NCBI GenBank assembly: GCA_949752795.1
Contig: OX457057.1
Span: 104,311,513 to 104,375,512 of the forward strand
Length of the DNA stretch: 64,000 bases
Direction: 5' to 3'
From: Hyperoodon ampullatus
Lineage: Eukaryota > Chordata > Mammalia > Artiodactyla > Ziphiidae
Shown: positions 44,031 to 56,739 of the stretch, piece after piece
Layout: every line of letters begins with the position of its first letter
Position numbering within the stretch: position 1 is the stretch's first letter
Position numbers and translations under genes: made by a program
The notes under the pieces: model-generated
The model's database searches: none
Told to the model about the DNA's origin: nothing
Seen by the model: only the letters and a program-made list of their open reading frames with translations

Positions 44031-44074
44031 AGGTTTCCCAGTAAAACCACCCAGGTTTCCCAGTAAAACCACCC
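44031..44074. repeat. Perfect 22-bp tandem duplication
   Basis: Two identical copies of a unit starting AGGTTTCCCAGTAAAACC, at 44031-44052 and 44053-44074, immediately 3' of the truncated SINE. Confidence 0.92.
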
Positions 44075-44989
44075 AGCTAGTCATTAAACCCCTCCTGCTC
44101 ACAGAGATTTTGGTCTTTACTCTTCCTCCATCTCCAAATACGGTCACACTGGAGATTAGGGCTTCAACATATAAATTTTGGTGGAAATAATTTAGTCCAT
44201 AACAGTGTTGAAGTGCTGGTGTTCCTAAGGGCAAGAAGGCTCTATGTGTCCTATGGAAAAAACCCATGTGTCAGATAAGCTTCACTGAAGAATGAGTTAT
44301 AGTACTGTTGTCCGTGAGTTCAATGTTAATGTATCAGCAATGTATACTAAATTAGGTGTCTTTAAACAGAAACACACATAAAACAAGGTTCAAGTTTCTG
44401 TACTGATCAGTTGATAAAAATGTGTGATCAGAGGCTTCCAGGAACCTAACCCTGTATTCCCCCTGGGAGCATAGTTCAGTATTTGCTAAGTCAGTGTTCG
44501 TGGTGACTTTAGAGAACACAACCACTATGAATAATGAGAACTGACTGTATATGCTTTTGTTTTTTCTTCTGGCACTGCCTTCAGATTAGCTCCCCTCACT
44601 CTCTCTGCCACCACCAAGCTGATGGGACTCTTGCCCAGGATTGCTGTGGTGATGAGGCAGCCCAGGCAGGGAGGAGAGAGCAGGGATGGTTTAAAAGCTC
44701 TCCGCTGACCTACCCTCTTCTACCCCAGGATGTGGGCATCCATCCCCTTGGGTCCCCTTGCTCACACTCCTACTCACAAAGAGCCTTCATTCTTCTCAGA
44801 GGGTCCTCAGTTTTATGTTAGTTTTTCATATCCATGCTTTTTTCCCTTCAGTAGTTCTGTAGTTTGCCAAGAGTTAATTTTGGAGGAAGGGACCAGCAGC
44901 ATAGCTGGTTCATTGGCTTGTCAGAAACTCGATCAGGGAGGATATTAGTAATACGATGCAAGAACAACCAAGTGGAAATATCAAATATG
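44075..44989. other. Non-coding stretch, nothing recognised
   Basis: No exon or assigned repeat, although 44090-44210 has LTR-like words. Confidence 0.4.
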
Positions 44990-45007
44990 AAAAATATAGT
45001 AGTTGAG

Positions 45008-45334
45008 GGCTACTCTGGTGGCGCAGTGGTTGAGAATCTGCCTGCTAATACAGGGGACACGGGTTCGAGCCCTGGTCTGGGAGGATCCCACATGCCGCAG
45101 AGCAACTAGGCCCGTGAGCCACAACTACTGAGCCTGTGCGTCTGGAGCCTGTGCTCCGCAGCAAGAGAGGCCGCGATAGTGAGAGGCCCACGCACCGCAA
45201 TGAAGAGTGGCCCCCGCTTGCCACAACTAGAGAAAGCCCTCGCACAGAAATGAAGACCCAACACAGCAAAAATAAATAAATTAAGTAAAAAACTCCTACC
45301 CCCAACATCTTAAAATATATATATATATATAAAT
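45008..45334 (+). mobile_element. CHR-type SINE (long form) with AT-rich tail
   Basis: Long-form body and an AATAAATAAATTAAG tail, ending in an (AT)n run. Target duplication AAATATAGTAGTTGA before, and ATATATAGTAGTTGA after (about 45337-45351). Confidence 0.9.
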
Positions 45335-45882
45335 ATATATAGTAGTTGAAGCAAAAGACATAATAGCTGGGATAAGTAGCAAGATAGATACAGTGAAAAA
45401 ATGAATTAAGGAGCTGTAAAATAATCCTGAAGACTTATTCCAGAAGGCAGGGGAAAATATAAAGAGATTTTAAAAAGTAAAAGAAATACTAAGAGATATG
45501 AGGGATAAAAATACCAACATTCAGATAACAGGGATCTCACAGGAGAAAAAAAAAAAAAACGGGAGAAAATGAAGGCTATGATGCGGAGGCAAACGGAAGA
45601 GATAGAAATCCCCAAATTAGACACATTACTATGAATTAAAATCACTGAAGACTAAGAAAATTCTGAAATGTTTTCAGAGAGAGAAAGAAGCTCACATACA
45701 AAAAAATAGGCATCAGATTTACATTGTACTTCTCAGTAGCAACACTGGATGCAAGAAGATAAAAAAGCAATACTATTTTTAAAGTGTTGTACATAGAATT
45801 TTATATTCGGCCAAATTGACACTGAAATGTAAGGATATAATAGAAAATATTCTGGATATTTTCTGACATAAAAAACCTCAGA

Positions 45883-46084
45883 GGGCTTCCCTGGTGGCGC
45901 AGTGGTTGAGAGTCCGCCTGCCAATGCAGGGGACATGGGTTCGTTCCCTGGTCTGGGAAGATCCCACATGCCGCAGAGCGGCTGGGCCCGTGAGCCACGG
46001 CCTCTGAGCCTGCGCGTCTGGAGCCTGTGCTCCACAACGGGAGAGGCCACAACAGTGAGAGGCCCGCGTACCGCAAAAAAAAAA
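45883..46084 (+). mobile_element. CHR-type SINE (short form) inside the old L1
   Basis: Complete. Approximate target duplication AAAAACCTCAGA / AAAACACCTCAGA. Confidence 0.93.
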
Positions 46085-47304
46085 CACCTCAGAAACTATG
46101 CTATACATAGACTCATTTTGAAAAACCCTTGGAAGAAATATTCAAAAAAGAGGAAAATGAATCCAACATATGCTGAGGGGAAATGTAGAGTTAGGGTGAT
46201 CAAATAACCTAGCAAAACTGTTGTGTAAAAAAAAAAAAGTGAAGTTTACAGAAAAAAAGCAAAGGGAAAACTATATTCATAAGAATCCAGAACTAAAATT
46301 TGATCTAGGCTATATCAGTTTCATGTGTATGTGTGTGTGTCGTTTTCACTGTTGTGTGTATTATGTGTGGGACGGGAAGCAGAGTCCAAATAGGTGAGAC
46401 AACCTGTTAAACTACCTGCCTTGTCAGGGAGAGGAAATAGATATTGATACATTTAATAAGTCAGGAAGAAGAAATAAACAAATATGTATCTTAAGGTAAG
46501 GGCAGCCACTATAAGAACAAAAATTAAATATGTTCTTTTAAACCAGCAGAAGAAAATCACATCTACTCAGTGAAGAATAAGAAGGTTAAAAGAGAAAAAA
46601 TATATATATCAGTAATGGAAACTACAAAATAAGATGGCAGAAACAAGTCCTAATATAGAGTGGTTATGATAAATGTATATAGATTAAGTCACAAATCAAA
46701 AGGCAGAGCATCTCAAATTGGACATTTTAAAAGATCCAAAAATATATTGTTTACAGAGGACACATTTACAACAAAAGAATATAGAAAGGCTGAAAATAAA
46801 AAGATATCAAGCAAAAAAGATGAGACAGCAGTCTTAATATGTGACAAAAGAAAATTCCAGGGACAAGGGAGGAAATCATATGTTGGTAGAAACAATAATA
46901 GAGCAAACACATATGCATCTGAGAATATTACCTCAAAAAATATAAAATGACAACTGATAGAGCTTGATAAGAAAGAGCCAAATTAATAATTTTAGTTGGA
47001 AGTTTTAACATTAAAAATTATATAGGAGAAAACTGAGCCTTCAGAAATGAATAGGTTAAACAGAGAAAAAAATAAGCTGTGATGTAGAAGATCTGAATAT
47101 TTCAATCAATAAAGCTCAATTTATCTATACCCAATACAGTACATATTCTTTTTGAGTACACATAAAAGAGTTTAAAAAATTAATGACATACTAGGCCACA
47201 AAGGAAATTACAAGAAAGTCTAAAGAATGACTATTATTCGGATTACCTTTTTCAATCATAATGAATTAAATTGGAAAATTTTTTTAAAAAAGATAGTGAA
47301 AAGA

Positions 47305-47632
47305 GTGCTTCACTAGTGGCGCAGTGGTTAAGAATCTGCCTGCCAATGCAGGGGACACGGGTTTGAGCCCTGGTCTGCGAAGAGCCCACATGCCATAGAG
47401 CGACTAAGCCCATGAGCCACAACTACTGAGCCCATGTGCCACAACTGCTGAAGCCTGTGTGTCTAGAGCCCGTGTTCTGCAACCAGAGAAGCCACCACAA
47501 TGAGAAGCACACGCACAATGACAAAGAGTAGCCCCGGCTCGTTGCAGCTAGAGAAAGCCCACACACAGCAATGAAGACCCAATGCAGCCAAGAATAAATA
47601 AATAAATAAATTTATTTATTTATTTAAAAAAT
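47305..47632 (+). mobile_element. CHR-type SINE (long form) inside the old L1
   Basis: Long form with an (AAAT)n tail; exact target duplication TAGTGAAAAGA at 47294-47304 and 47633-47643. More diverged than the short copies. Confidence 0.9.
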
Positions 47633-49962
47633 TAGTGAAAAGAAATCTATGTCAGATTACTAGAAAACATTACTTTTCTGGAAATACATTATTTCTAGAA
47701 AAATAGAAAACATATAATTAAGTAACTCTTGGGTTAATAATAAAATCACCAAAGAAGTAAATGTATAAAACCAAATGATAACGAAAGTACTACATGTTAA
47801 AATTTGAAGACTACATCTACAGCAGTACGTATTGAGAAAAAATATGTAGTTTTAAATACATTTATCAAGATATAAGACAGGTTGAAAACAAGCAAAGGAT
47901 AATATTCAGGAAGGTGGGAAAAGAATAAGCAAAGAAACAGAAAGAAAAGAATAATAATAAAGGTGGAACAGATATCAATGAAATCGCAAATCACAACAAC
48001 AAAACTAGAGAGTATTAACAAAATCATAAACTAGTGTTTTAGAAAGACTAATAAGATAGACCTGTGGTGAGACTACTTAAGGAAAAAGAGAGAGGATGAA
48101 GATTCAAATAAGAAAAAAAATACAGAATGTAAATGAGGGGATAACTACAGATGCAGCAGAAATTTAAAAATTCATAGAAGAGTATTATGAATAACTAGCT
48201 ATGCACTAATATATTTTTAACACTAAGGAAGTTTGCTATATTTCTTGAAAAATATAAAAAGCAAAATTGGCCCAAGAAGAGGCACAAAACGGGAATAAAC
48301 TATGAGGTGTTAAAGAAAGTGATATATTATCAGAGATCTACCTTTTAAAATATCTCCAGTGCATTTTACAGGTGACTTTTATGAAATGTCCATTGAGCAC
48401 TAATTTCTATCTTATACAAGTAATTTCAGAAAATAGAGAAAGAGTGAAAACTGCCCAGTTCAATTTATGAGGTTAATATAATCCTGATTCTAAAATTGAA
48501 TAAGAACAATGTAAAAAGGAAAGTATGAGTTCATGTCACTTATGAATGTAGATTTTTAAAATCCTAGATAAATATTAACAAACAAAGCCAACATTATATT
48601 TTTTAAAATACATCATGATCAAGTAGTGTTCATCCAACAAATTCAGGGAAACATCAACATAAAAATAATCTATCAATAAAATTACAAAATAGCTGAAAGG
48701 AGAAAAATCATGATTATATTAGTGTACAAACAAACAACATTGGATTAAAAGTCTTAGCCTAGTAAGACTAAAAGATCCAGCCATGGTTGCTAATTGGTCC
48801 CCTTCTAATGATAACAGTTGACCTGGATAGCATGGTTGCCAAGGTAAAGACTACATTTCCCATCCACCCTAGGTGACTAGATGTGGCCAAGTATTTAGGC
48901 TCTAGTCAAAGGGGTGAGTTCTGAGCCATCTGGCAGTGCAAAGTCAAATCAAGAATTCATAAAATATTTGACCTGACAAATCTATCCCTGGGCCTATATA
49001 TCTTAGAGAAATACCTGTACAAGCCCCTTATATCTGTTCTTACAAAGAATTGTAGGTAATCTAGAAGGTGACCAAGAGAATGGATAAGCATATTTTGGTG
49101 CTTGTGTAGAATTTTATGCAATTAGAAACAACAAGTTGAATGAGTACACAGCAACAAGGAGACATCTTAAAAACAGTACTGCTAACGAATTATATTTGCC
49201 AGGGGGAGCAATTATAAAGGGATAGATGAGAGAGTTCTTCATGGTGATGGAACAGTTCAGTATTTACAGATTCATTAAATAGATCTGTACAAGGGACCCA
49301 AATGCATAGAGCTACACACACATATATACATACATACACTCAAAGTTCATGTGAAAATCAGATAAAATCTGTGATTTAGTCAACAGGATTGTACCAATAT
49401 CTATTTCCTGGTTTTGATATTGTAACACTGTTATATAAGATGTCACCATTGAAGAAATCTGGGTGAAGAGTTTATTGGACTCTAGATACTATTTTTGCAA
49501 CTTCCTATGAATCTATAATTATTTTACCATAAAAAAAAAACTAGAAGGAAACTTGGGTGGGTAAGTCTGTTGACTATTCCAGAACAATGAGCCATTTTTG
49601 CAGATAATTACAAGACGAAAGGAGAAACAAAGGCAGGCTAGCAAGAACCTTCCATACAAATACTATGCAATCAGAGTCTGGAAGCAATTGCAGAATTAAG
49701 GGCAAAGATGTCAGGGATGTCGTTAGATCTTTGCTCCTCTGCTGTAATTTCATTTCCTGACCAAGAATATTACGATATACTTGTGTGGCAGGAGGTTATT
49801 TAGCTCATAGGTATGAGACTGTGGAGAACTTGGTGCTCAGGCACGAATGCTCTGCTCTGTTACAGTAGTGAATAAATCCTAATCTTAAAAAGAAGTTATA
49901 AAATACTAGTGCTGCTTAAGAGCCATCTTATTTCCATGTCCTCTAAAAAAAAAGGCCCAACT

Positions 49963-50073
49963 TTTTTTAACTTTTCATTTTATATTAGAGTATAGTTGAT
50001 TAACAATGTCGTGTTAGTTTCAGGTGCACAGTAGAACGATTCAGTTATACATATACATGTATTTTTTCCAAAT
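49963..50073 (-). mobile_element. Very short LINE-1 3' end (antisense)
   Basis: An ~110-bp antisense L1 3' UTR stub (TTTCAGGTGCACAGTAGAAC) bounded by the target duplication AAAAAAGGCCCAACT at ~49948-49962 and 50076-50090. An extreme 5' truncation. Confidence 0.88.
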
Positions 50074-50090
50074 TCAAAAAAGGCCCAACT

Positions 50091-50575
50091 CTTTACTGCC
50101 ACTTTTTGAAGCACCTCCCAACCTGACTTCCGCCTGCCTCTCAAGCATCTCCTCACATCTACCTCCATCACTAAGCTCTAGGTGTATGAACTTTATTTGG
50201 TTCTTTAAATATACTTAAACTCTCACTTCTAGGCCTTTGCATATGCCAGCCCTGCCGCCATATTTGGCAAACTCCTATCTGTCCTTCAGGTTCCAGATTA
50301 AATATCATTCTTCTTACGTAAGACCCCAACCACATTCCCTAATAGACTAGAGTACGAGGCCCCTGTCCCAAATCCCTCACAGCACCATGACCATCCCCTT
50401 CCACAACCTTCCTAACATTTTAGAGCAGTCAGTTGCTTAATGCTGCCTTTTGTGCTGGGCTATGTATCCTGGGTCTGTCTTGTTTGCCTTGGAGTCACCC
50501 GTACTTAATATGGTGCCTGAAACGTAGTAGGTGCTCAATATTTTTAAGCAAATTCACTGATTTAATCATTAATAT
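50091..50575 (+). mobile_element. LINE-2 (sense)
   Basis: CTTCTAGGCCTTTGCATATG, GTGCCTGAAACGTAGTAGGT and GCTCAATATTTTTAAGC give the L2 3' order. Confidence 0.72.
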
Positions 50576-50589
50576 ATATTTGTGTGACT

Positions 50590-50660
50590 GGTTCAAGGAG
50601 CCAGAAGCCCGCCTCAGGAACCACATCCCCGACCAGAAGTACGACGTAATCAATGTGTAG
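50590..50660 (+). other. Short codon-biased open tract ending in TAG (origin unknown)
   Basis: Twenty-three codons before TAG read WFKEPEARLRNHIPDQK-type sequence, with G or C at 20 of 24 third positions, in otherwise A/T-rich surroundings. I do not recognise the protein, and no splice acceptor is clear upstream. It may be a processed-pseudogene remnant or chance. Confidence 0.25.
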
Positions 50661-52374
50661 TTTTTTTCCCACGACAGAAACAGGATGGACCTGGTCAGGA
50701 CTCATCTGAGAACTGGGACAGGGTTGTGTCTACAGATGAGGAGACGACCAGGACCATCTGTGAGAAGTGGGCAGGTGGCAGCCAGGGAAAAGCCCAGGGA
50801 CCCGAGGCAGGTTCTCCACTCATGCTCCTTGGCCCCAGATGGAATGAGCTTAAGAGAATAGGGAAGCAATTTCCAGAAAACAAAAGCACCAGTGTGGATA
50901 TTTTTGTCTTTTTCACCTTCACAATCACCAGACTGAAAATTGACCCTCAGAAGACTTTGGGAGAAGGCAGGTGGTCTGAAGAGGTGGGTTTCCTGCCAGA
51001 GGAGAGCCCACAGAGACTCTAGCTGCTTCCTTTTGCTCCTGCCTCAAGGTCAGGCCACTGAGGTTGACTTTATAAGATGCTCTTGGGGCAAAGCTGGTGG
51101 CATGTGCCTTAAGAGTGCTAACAGTAGCAATAGCCTGACGACAGCAGAGCTACCTGAAGTAAGAACACTGACGAGCCAGTGTTTGAATGAGTAGGTCCTA
51201 CATCAGCATGTCCATCAGGGGAGGCAAACCCTGATGGGAAAAAGCAAGGTATCTGTGACCTAGATTGGTCACTGCATCAACACCTGCCCTCACAGAGCTG
51301 ATAAAGAGATTCAGTGTGACGGTTGGTTACACCATAGAAACACGTTTCCCTAAGAACGTGAGGGGAACAAGTAGCAGAGATTCCTGCTTTGGGAGCAGGC
51401 CTGTCACCAGTGTGTCCTACCGCTCACCTCCCTGGAGCAGGGGTCTTCTGCGAGGCTGTAAGAAGGTACAGGAAAGTCCCTTCTATCTTCAGAGATCCAT
51501 GTCTCAGGGCCAGGCCCAAGGAGAGCCCACTGGTGTGATTTCTGAGAGGCCGCTGTTCCCCCAACCCCCAGATGCTGCCATCCCACTGGCTGATAACTAA
51601 AATCCCACTATTAAAGCTTCTCAGTGTGGAGCAGTAATGGACAACCTGAGGACTCAGAGCTACGTGTGAGACCATCAGGCTGCCCAGTGATTTCAGGATG
51701 AACTTCCTAACTTTCTAATAATTAAGGAGCCCTGTCAGTTTCCTCACAGACATTCTTTTATTCAGTAAAGTAGGTATTCCAGGTCCTGAGATTACCCTTT
51801 TTTTATTTTCATATTTACTACAATGGGAAGCAAATGGGGCCTGTGTGCACTTTATTTTTCCTGAGTGTGGGAAAGGCCACCCGCCTCTGGCTTAAGGGTT
51901 TGAGCCCTGTTAGAAGGTGAGTCCTCCCAGAAGAGTGCAGCCTTTTTGTGCGGAAAGAAAGGCAGGTTGACACTGGGTGCTGAAGGTGTGGAGACGGTAG
52001 AATGAGGTTGGGGGACTGAGTGTGTAGCTTAGGGGTAGGAGAGTAATACGGGGAGGGGATTGGGGCAACTTCTATCCCCTCAGAACTCTGCCTGAGGCCA
52101 GCCCTGCTCAGAGCACACTGGACCTCGGAGCCCAGAGCAGAAGGACGGTGCTGGGCAGGCAGGGCAGCTGACCTGGGCTCTCCCCAGCAGCTGTCAGGCC
52201 CATGGAGACCACTGCCCCCTGCCACGCGCCCGCCCCTGGTAGCCTCCAAGAGCTGCCTGGAAGGTGAAAGAGAAATCTGTTCTCTTCTAAGGAGGAAAGT
52301 CCCCCGTTCTAGGAGACAGAGTGTTTCCTCAACCCAGAGCCCAGGGGAGAATCTGTAGGGAAGAGGCCGGAGGA
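50661..52374. other. Non-coding stretch, nothing recognised
   Basis: GC-moderate, low in repeats; open frames are short and unremarkable. Confidence 0.45.
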
Positions 52375-52488
52375 GCCTTGCTCCGAGGAAGCCATCCTCA
52401 GAGAGAAGCTGTCCTCAGGGAGATTCCTCAGGGGAGTGCCTCTCAGGTGGAGCAGTCCTGAGGGGTAGCTCTCCTCAGGGAGAACTTT
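52375..52488. repeat. Degenerate ~16-bp tandem repeat (minisatellite-like)
   Basis: About six imperfect units around the word GTCCTCAGGGAGAAG / CTCCTCAGGGAGAAC, each 13-20 bp. Unit boundaries are approximate. Confidence 0.7.
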
Positions 52489-54478
52489 CTTTCCCTTCTA
52501 CCCTTCCCCGTCATGTGGATTCTGGCAGTCTCTCAGAGTCAGATCTGTTTCTGCTTTCTCACAGGACAGGGTCATACACCATCATTTCCACCCTTGCTGA
52601 AAATGCAGTCACATACGTTCACAGCAATGCTTCCCCTCAGCCGGCCATGTGCAATGTATGGAGAAACCTGGTGCCCTCTAGGAATTTCAGCAAGTGTGCA
52701 AGCAACATGGCAAGGACTGTGTGAGAGCCCTTCTCCTTCTACCTCAAACCATACTATGCTGTGGCCGGTCCTGGAGTGTAGCATGTCTTAAAGGCTCCTG
52801 GAGAGGCTGGGGATGGAAAATCAGCCCTCTCTTCCACCTGCTGCCGTGGGATGTGGGAGCACATGGCTTGGGTCTCAGCACAATGAACTGTCGTAACTTC
52901 AGCCCAGAGACCTGAACCCTCAAGTTGTCAGCAGCGCTCAAAAGCACCCACCATAAGAGTGTGTGATACAGCAAAGGTGTGGGGGGAGCAACTCTGTGAC
53001 CACACGAGTACGACCAGACCTTGCAGAGCGGGGAAGGAGGGCAACATGAGGCAATTCTGAATTATCATTGGCATTAATGGGCATATAAAATCGCTTAGAA
53101 TGTTCAGGAAATTGCTCAGACCCCTGCAGAAGCTACCATGCCTCCTTCCTCTTCGACTTTATTTTTTGTTGGTTTGTTTGTTTGATTTTCAGCTCAGAGA
53201 ACTGGGAATAAGATGTGCTCTTCATTTAGTCATTCATTCAGCCATCCATTTCTTCAGTAGTTTTCTATGTGAATATCTATCAGGCCAGGTACAGCATTAG
53301 GCCCTGGGAATAGAAGGATGAAAAATATTATAGCTGGCCTAGAAAACTCACCATCCAGTTGCGGCGTGCACACCTTTATTTCCCTAGTCTCATCAGCCTT
53401 GGGAATGAACAAGGGTGGAGTGACAGTACAGTGGTATTTGACTTGGACCACCCACAGCAATTGTTAAACTCCAAGCCTCCCACCCCCACCCCCTGCCCAG
53501 AGCTACAGCTGTTTCCCCCCTTTTGCCTCATTTGTTACTTCCCTCCCTCCCTCACCTCTGCATCCCAGACAGAGCCCTGCCGCCTTGCTCCCGCTTGCTG
53601 CACGGGGAGCTTTGGGTGGGCACTTTAAGTCGTTTCTGTTGAAACTTCCTGTTGTGTCCTTCGAGATTTCCAGGCTCTCAGATAAAGTTCTGTTGCTCTG
53701 GATTTGCTTTTTATCTGGGCTGTCACACTTCCACGGTATCTCAAAGACAGCATCTACAATTTTTCTGAATCATCTAGTTATCTCACCTGAAGCAATTTCA
53801 GTGAAAATACACACACTATCAGACCTTTTCCTGTTTTGCAAGCAAGTTGAGAGCAAGAAAGCGCTGACTGGGGTGGAAGAGGAGGGGAGATTCCTGGAGG
53901 TTGGGGGACAAAAAGGAGAGCCAAGGTCAAACTCTCTCTCCTCACACCCTGCCCAGGGCTAGCCCTGCTGGGCTGCAGCAGGCAAATAAAGGCTGTGGGC
54001 ATCCACTTCCACGCCATAGAGAGCGCCTTAGGTGGGTATAAATGTCTTGACGATTTAGGTCATAACAAACTTGCCTCACCTTAAAAAAAAAGAACCAGTC
54101 ATTCGAAGACATAATATGTACCATCAAAATCAGAACATGACACTTTCTCTGCTAGGTTAGTTCTACAGTCCATTCATCCATTAAACAAATATTTGTTGAT
54201 CTATCTGTACAAGGACTGAGGAAGGTGTAAGAAAACAGCTCGTTCTCTCAAAATGCTTAATTTCTAGCCAGAGAGGTAATTGGAAGGATGGGGTGTTCTT
54301 TTCCTCACCATCCCCACCCCTTTCCAGAGAATAAACCTCCCAAGGTTACAATAATAAAGGAGGTCGTTTTGTTGTTGTGAAATCCAGGTCTTGGAAAGAG
54401 ACAGTCTTTTCATACAATGAGATACAGGACATACGCGGATAGGAGGTTAACATTTGCCTTCTGAGAGATCTTACATTA
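52489..54478. other. Non-coding stretch, nothing recognised
   Basis: Single-copy-looking. A TTCATTCAGCCATCCATTTC tract at ~53230 may be a short antisense L2 remnant. Confidence 0.45.
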
Positions 54479-54492
54479 ATTTTAAATATTCC

Positions 54493-54790
54493 GGGCTTCC
54501 CTGGTGGCGCAGTGGTTGAGAATCTGCCTGCTAATGCAGGGTACACGGGTTCGAGCCCTGGTCTGGGAAGATCCTACATGCTGCGGAGCAACTAGCCCCG
54601 TGAGCCACAATTACTGAGCCTGCGCGTCTGGAGCCTGTGCTCCGCAACAAGAGAGGCCGCGATAGTGAGAGGCCCGCGCACCGCGATGAGGAGTGGCCCC
54701 CACTTGCCGCAACTAGAGAAAGCCCTCGCACAGAAACGAAGAGCTAACACAGCCATAAATAAATAAATAATTTTTTTTTTAAAAAAGGAA
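54493..54790 (+). mobile_element. CHR-type SINE (long form)
   Basis: Complete long form, tail AAATAAATAAATAATTTTTT. Target duplication TTTTAAATATTCC directly before (54480-54492) and at 54797-54809. Confidence 0.92.
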
Positions 54791-54810
54791 AAAATATTTT
54801 AAATATTCCA

Positions 54811-55800
54811 GCTCATGATCAGCCTCCCATGAGGGTTCCTTTCTCAACTTTCTTCTACTCTAGCATTCAAAGTTCCCCTTCTCCCTCATCCCAGAGTAGA
54901 AGGAGATGAAGCAGAGGGTAACTGACAAGGCATCTGGAAGCTTAGACACAAAGAGAGGTGGGACCTGGGGGTGGTGCTGTGGAGGGAAAGGGTTAAGATA
55001 ACTGCCTGGGAGGGGAAAAGTGGGCAGCCGAAGGAAGATCTGGGGAATGGACCCTGCCACGCAGAGCAGTCGCTCGATGTGGACCCCAAGGTTGAACAGG
55101 GAGGCCTGTGCCCGTGAACCGAGGTGGGAACAAATTAAAAGGCGAAGTAAACTAACCACTGGGACCCTGAATGCTTTGGATTATAAGGCTGGAGACAGAA
55201 ATAAGGAGCTGGTTTTACATCCTCTGTGATTCCGTTTGTGTGTTTGACTCCATGAGACCTAGATGACGTCACCTTTCCCATTCCCACCCACCTCCCACCC
55301 TTCCTTCACCAGCACGCTCCTGGGCCACAGAAGGTGGCGAAATGAAGATGGTCACTCCTGGATCCGACTGACCAACAACTGAAAGACCATTCTTGTTTGG
55401 CTCTACCACCTTCCACAGGAGGGATGCTGCCAGGTTACAGACATATACACGAATAGTAAGTAGAACTCAATTCCTCTGGCTGTGATGAAAGGAAGGCTTG
55501 ATGAAGGAAACAGCAGGAAAAGGGAGCTTTAAAGGACAACTATGATCTAGGTCTGCAGAGACAGAGGGGAGGGAATTCCGAGCAGAGGTGAAATGGGAAT
55601 GGAAATGAGATGTGTAGTCTTTATTTATCACGGGTGTCATAGGATATCATGTGGAAAATCATTGTGATTATTTATCTCAATGATGCTGACCTCTTCGCAT
55701 CTTTGTAATAATAACCTTGTCAGGAACTTACATAAAATCCCAAATGGAAATGAATATTCATTTCTTATTTTTAACTAAACCACAGATCAAACCAAACTTG
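54811..55800. other. Non-coding stretch, nothing recognised
   Basis: No exon or named repeat. Confidence 0.45.
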
Positions 55801-55801
55801 C

Positions 55802-55802
<1 letters not shown>

Positions 55803-55842
<40 letters not shown>
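55803..55842. repeat. (AC)20 microsatellite
   Basis: Pure dinucleotide run of about 40 bp. Confidence 0.96.
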
Positions 55843-55846
<4 letters not shown>

Positions 55847-56735
55847 CACTATACTCCTAAATTTGAACCAGACAATAGAATTCTGTATAATTTAAAAAGC
55901 CATTGAACCAAAATTGTTAAGAAAGGTATATTTTTAAATTCTAAATTACTTTTCTCTTCTAAATACAATATCACATTTATTTTGGTAATCTGAGTTTGTA
56001 AGCCTTCTCTTTATTAGCACACAGAAGTCAATGAGGCGGAACTGTATGCAATGATATTGATTTCTGCATGTAGCTTGCAGAATTAGTCTTCATAATTAAA
56101 CCTCTTTACTTTGCTATATCCAAAGGCTATCAGTCAGAGTCCTTAATTCAAAACACCATCACCCACTTAGCTATTTTGAGCAAAAAAGGGAATTTATTAG
56201 AGGCTATGAGGTAGCACACAGATTGTCTGAGAGGGCCATTCGGGCTTGGAAGCTGCACATCCCAGTGTACAACTCATCACAGGATTGTATCAGAAAGACC
56301 ACCCTGAGTAGCACCATAGTGCCCACCGCCGATGCCAGGCACTATACATCAGAAGCTCTGTCACTGTTCCCCCCAAAAGCAGCCATTCTGCTGCTCTTCT
56401 GGCCAAAAGGTATCCCCATGTGTTCCTGCTCTTCATGTTGCTCTTTTCCAAATCCAATTCTTATATTGGGGCATTGGATAGGCCGAGTCTAGATAGCATG
56501 CCTGTCCCCTACACCCACATGGGAAGATGGGGAACTGAGTTCTGGTTACCACCTTAGGAAGTGCAAGTCCACACTTGCACTCAGTAATATGGGAAGTTTG
56601 CCAAACATAGGAAGCTGTTCAAATAACATAAGGTGGTCACAAAGCATTGCGAAGTCCACTACACATGGATATAGTACCATGTGCCATGGTGCTATGTCAA
56701 TCAATTTTATTGACATAAAAGTCTCTGTGTTCAAT
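55843..56735. other. Non-coding; 56140-56500 probably an unassigned repeat
   Basis: The segment with GGGAATTTATTAGAGGCTAT and a CCCCCCAAAAGCAGCC block looks like an old transposon or LTR, but the family is not recognised. Confidence 0.35.
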
Positions 56736-56739
56736 TTGT

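Larger units (their letters stand above)
45353..49545 (+). mobile_element. Ancient LINE-1 (sense), ~4 kb, degenerate
   Basis: Old L1 words in collinear order: CTTCTCAGTAGCAACACTGG (45730), ATTCGGCCAAATTGACACTG (45807), then ORF2-like ACGACATTAGGCC-type sites (TACTAGGCCACAAAGGAAAT, 47190). The end at 49485-49545 (TTTTTGCAACTTCCTATGAA) is a classic L1M 3' UTR. Frames are destroyed. SINEs interrupt it at 45883 and 47306, and an LTR-like segment may lie at 48780-48960. Confidence 0.7.
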
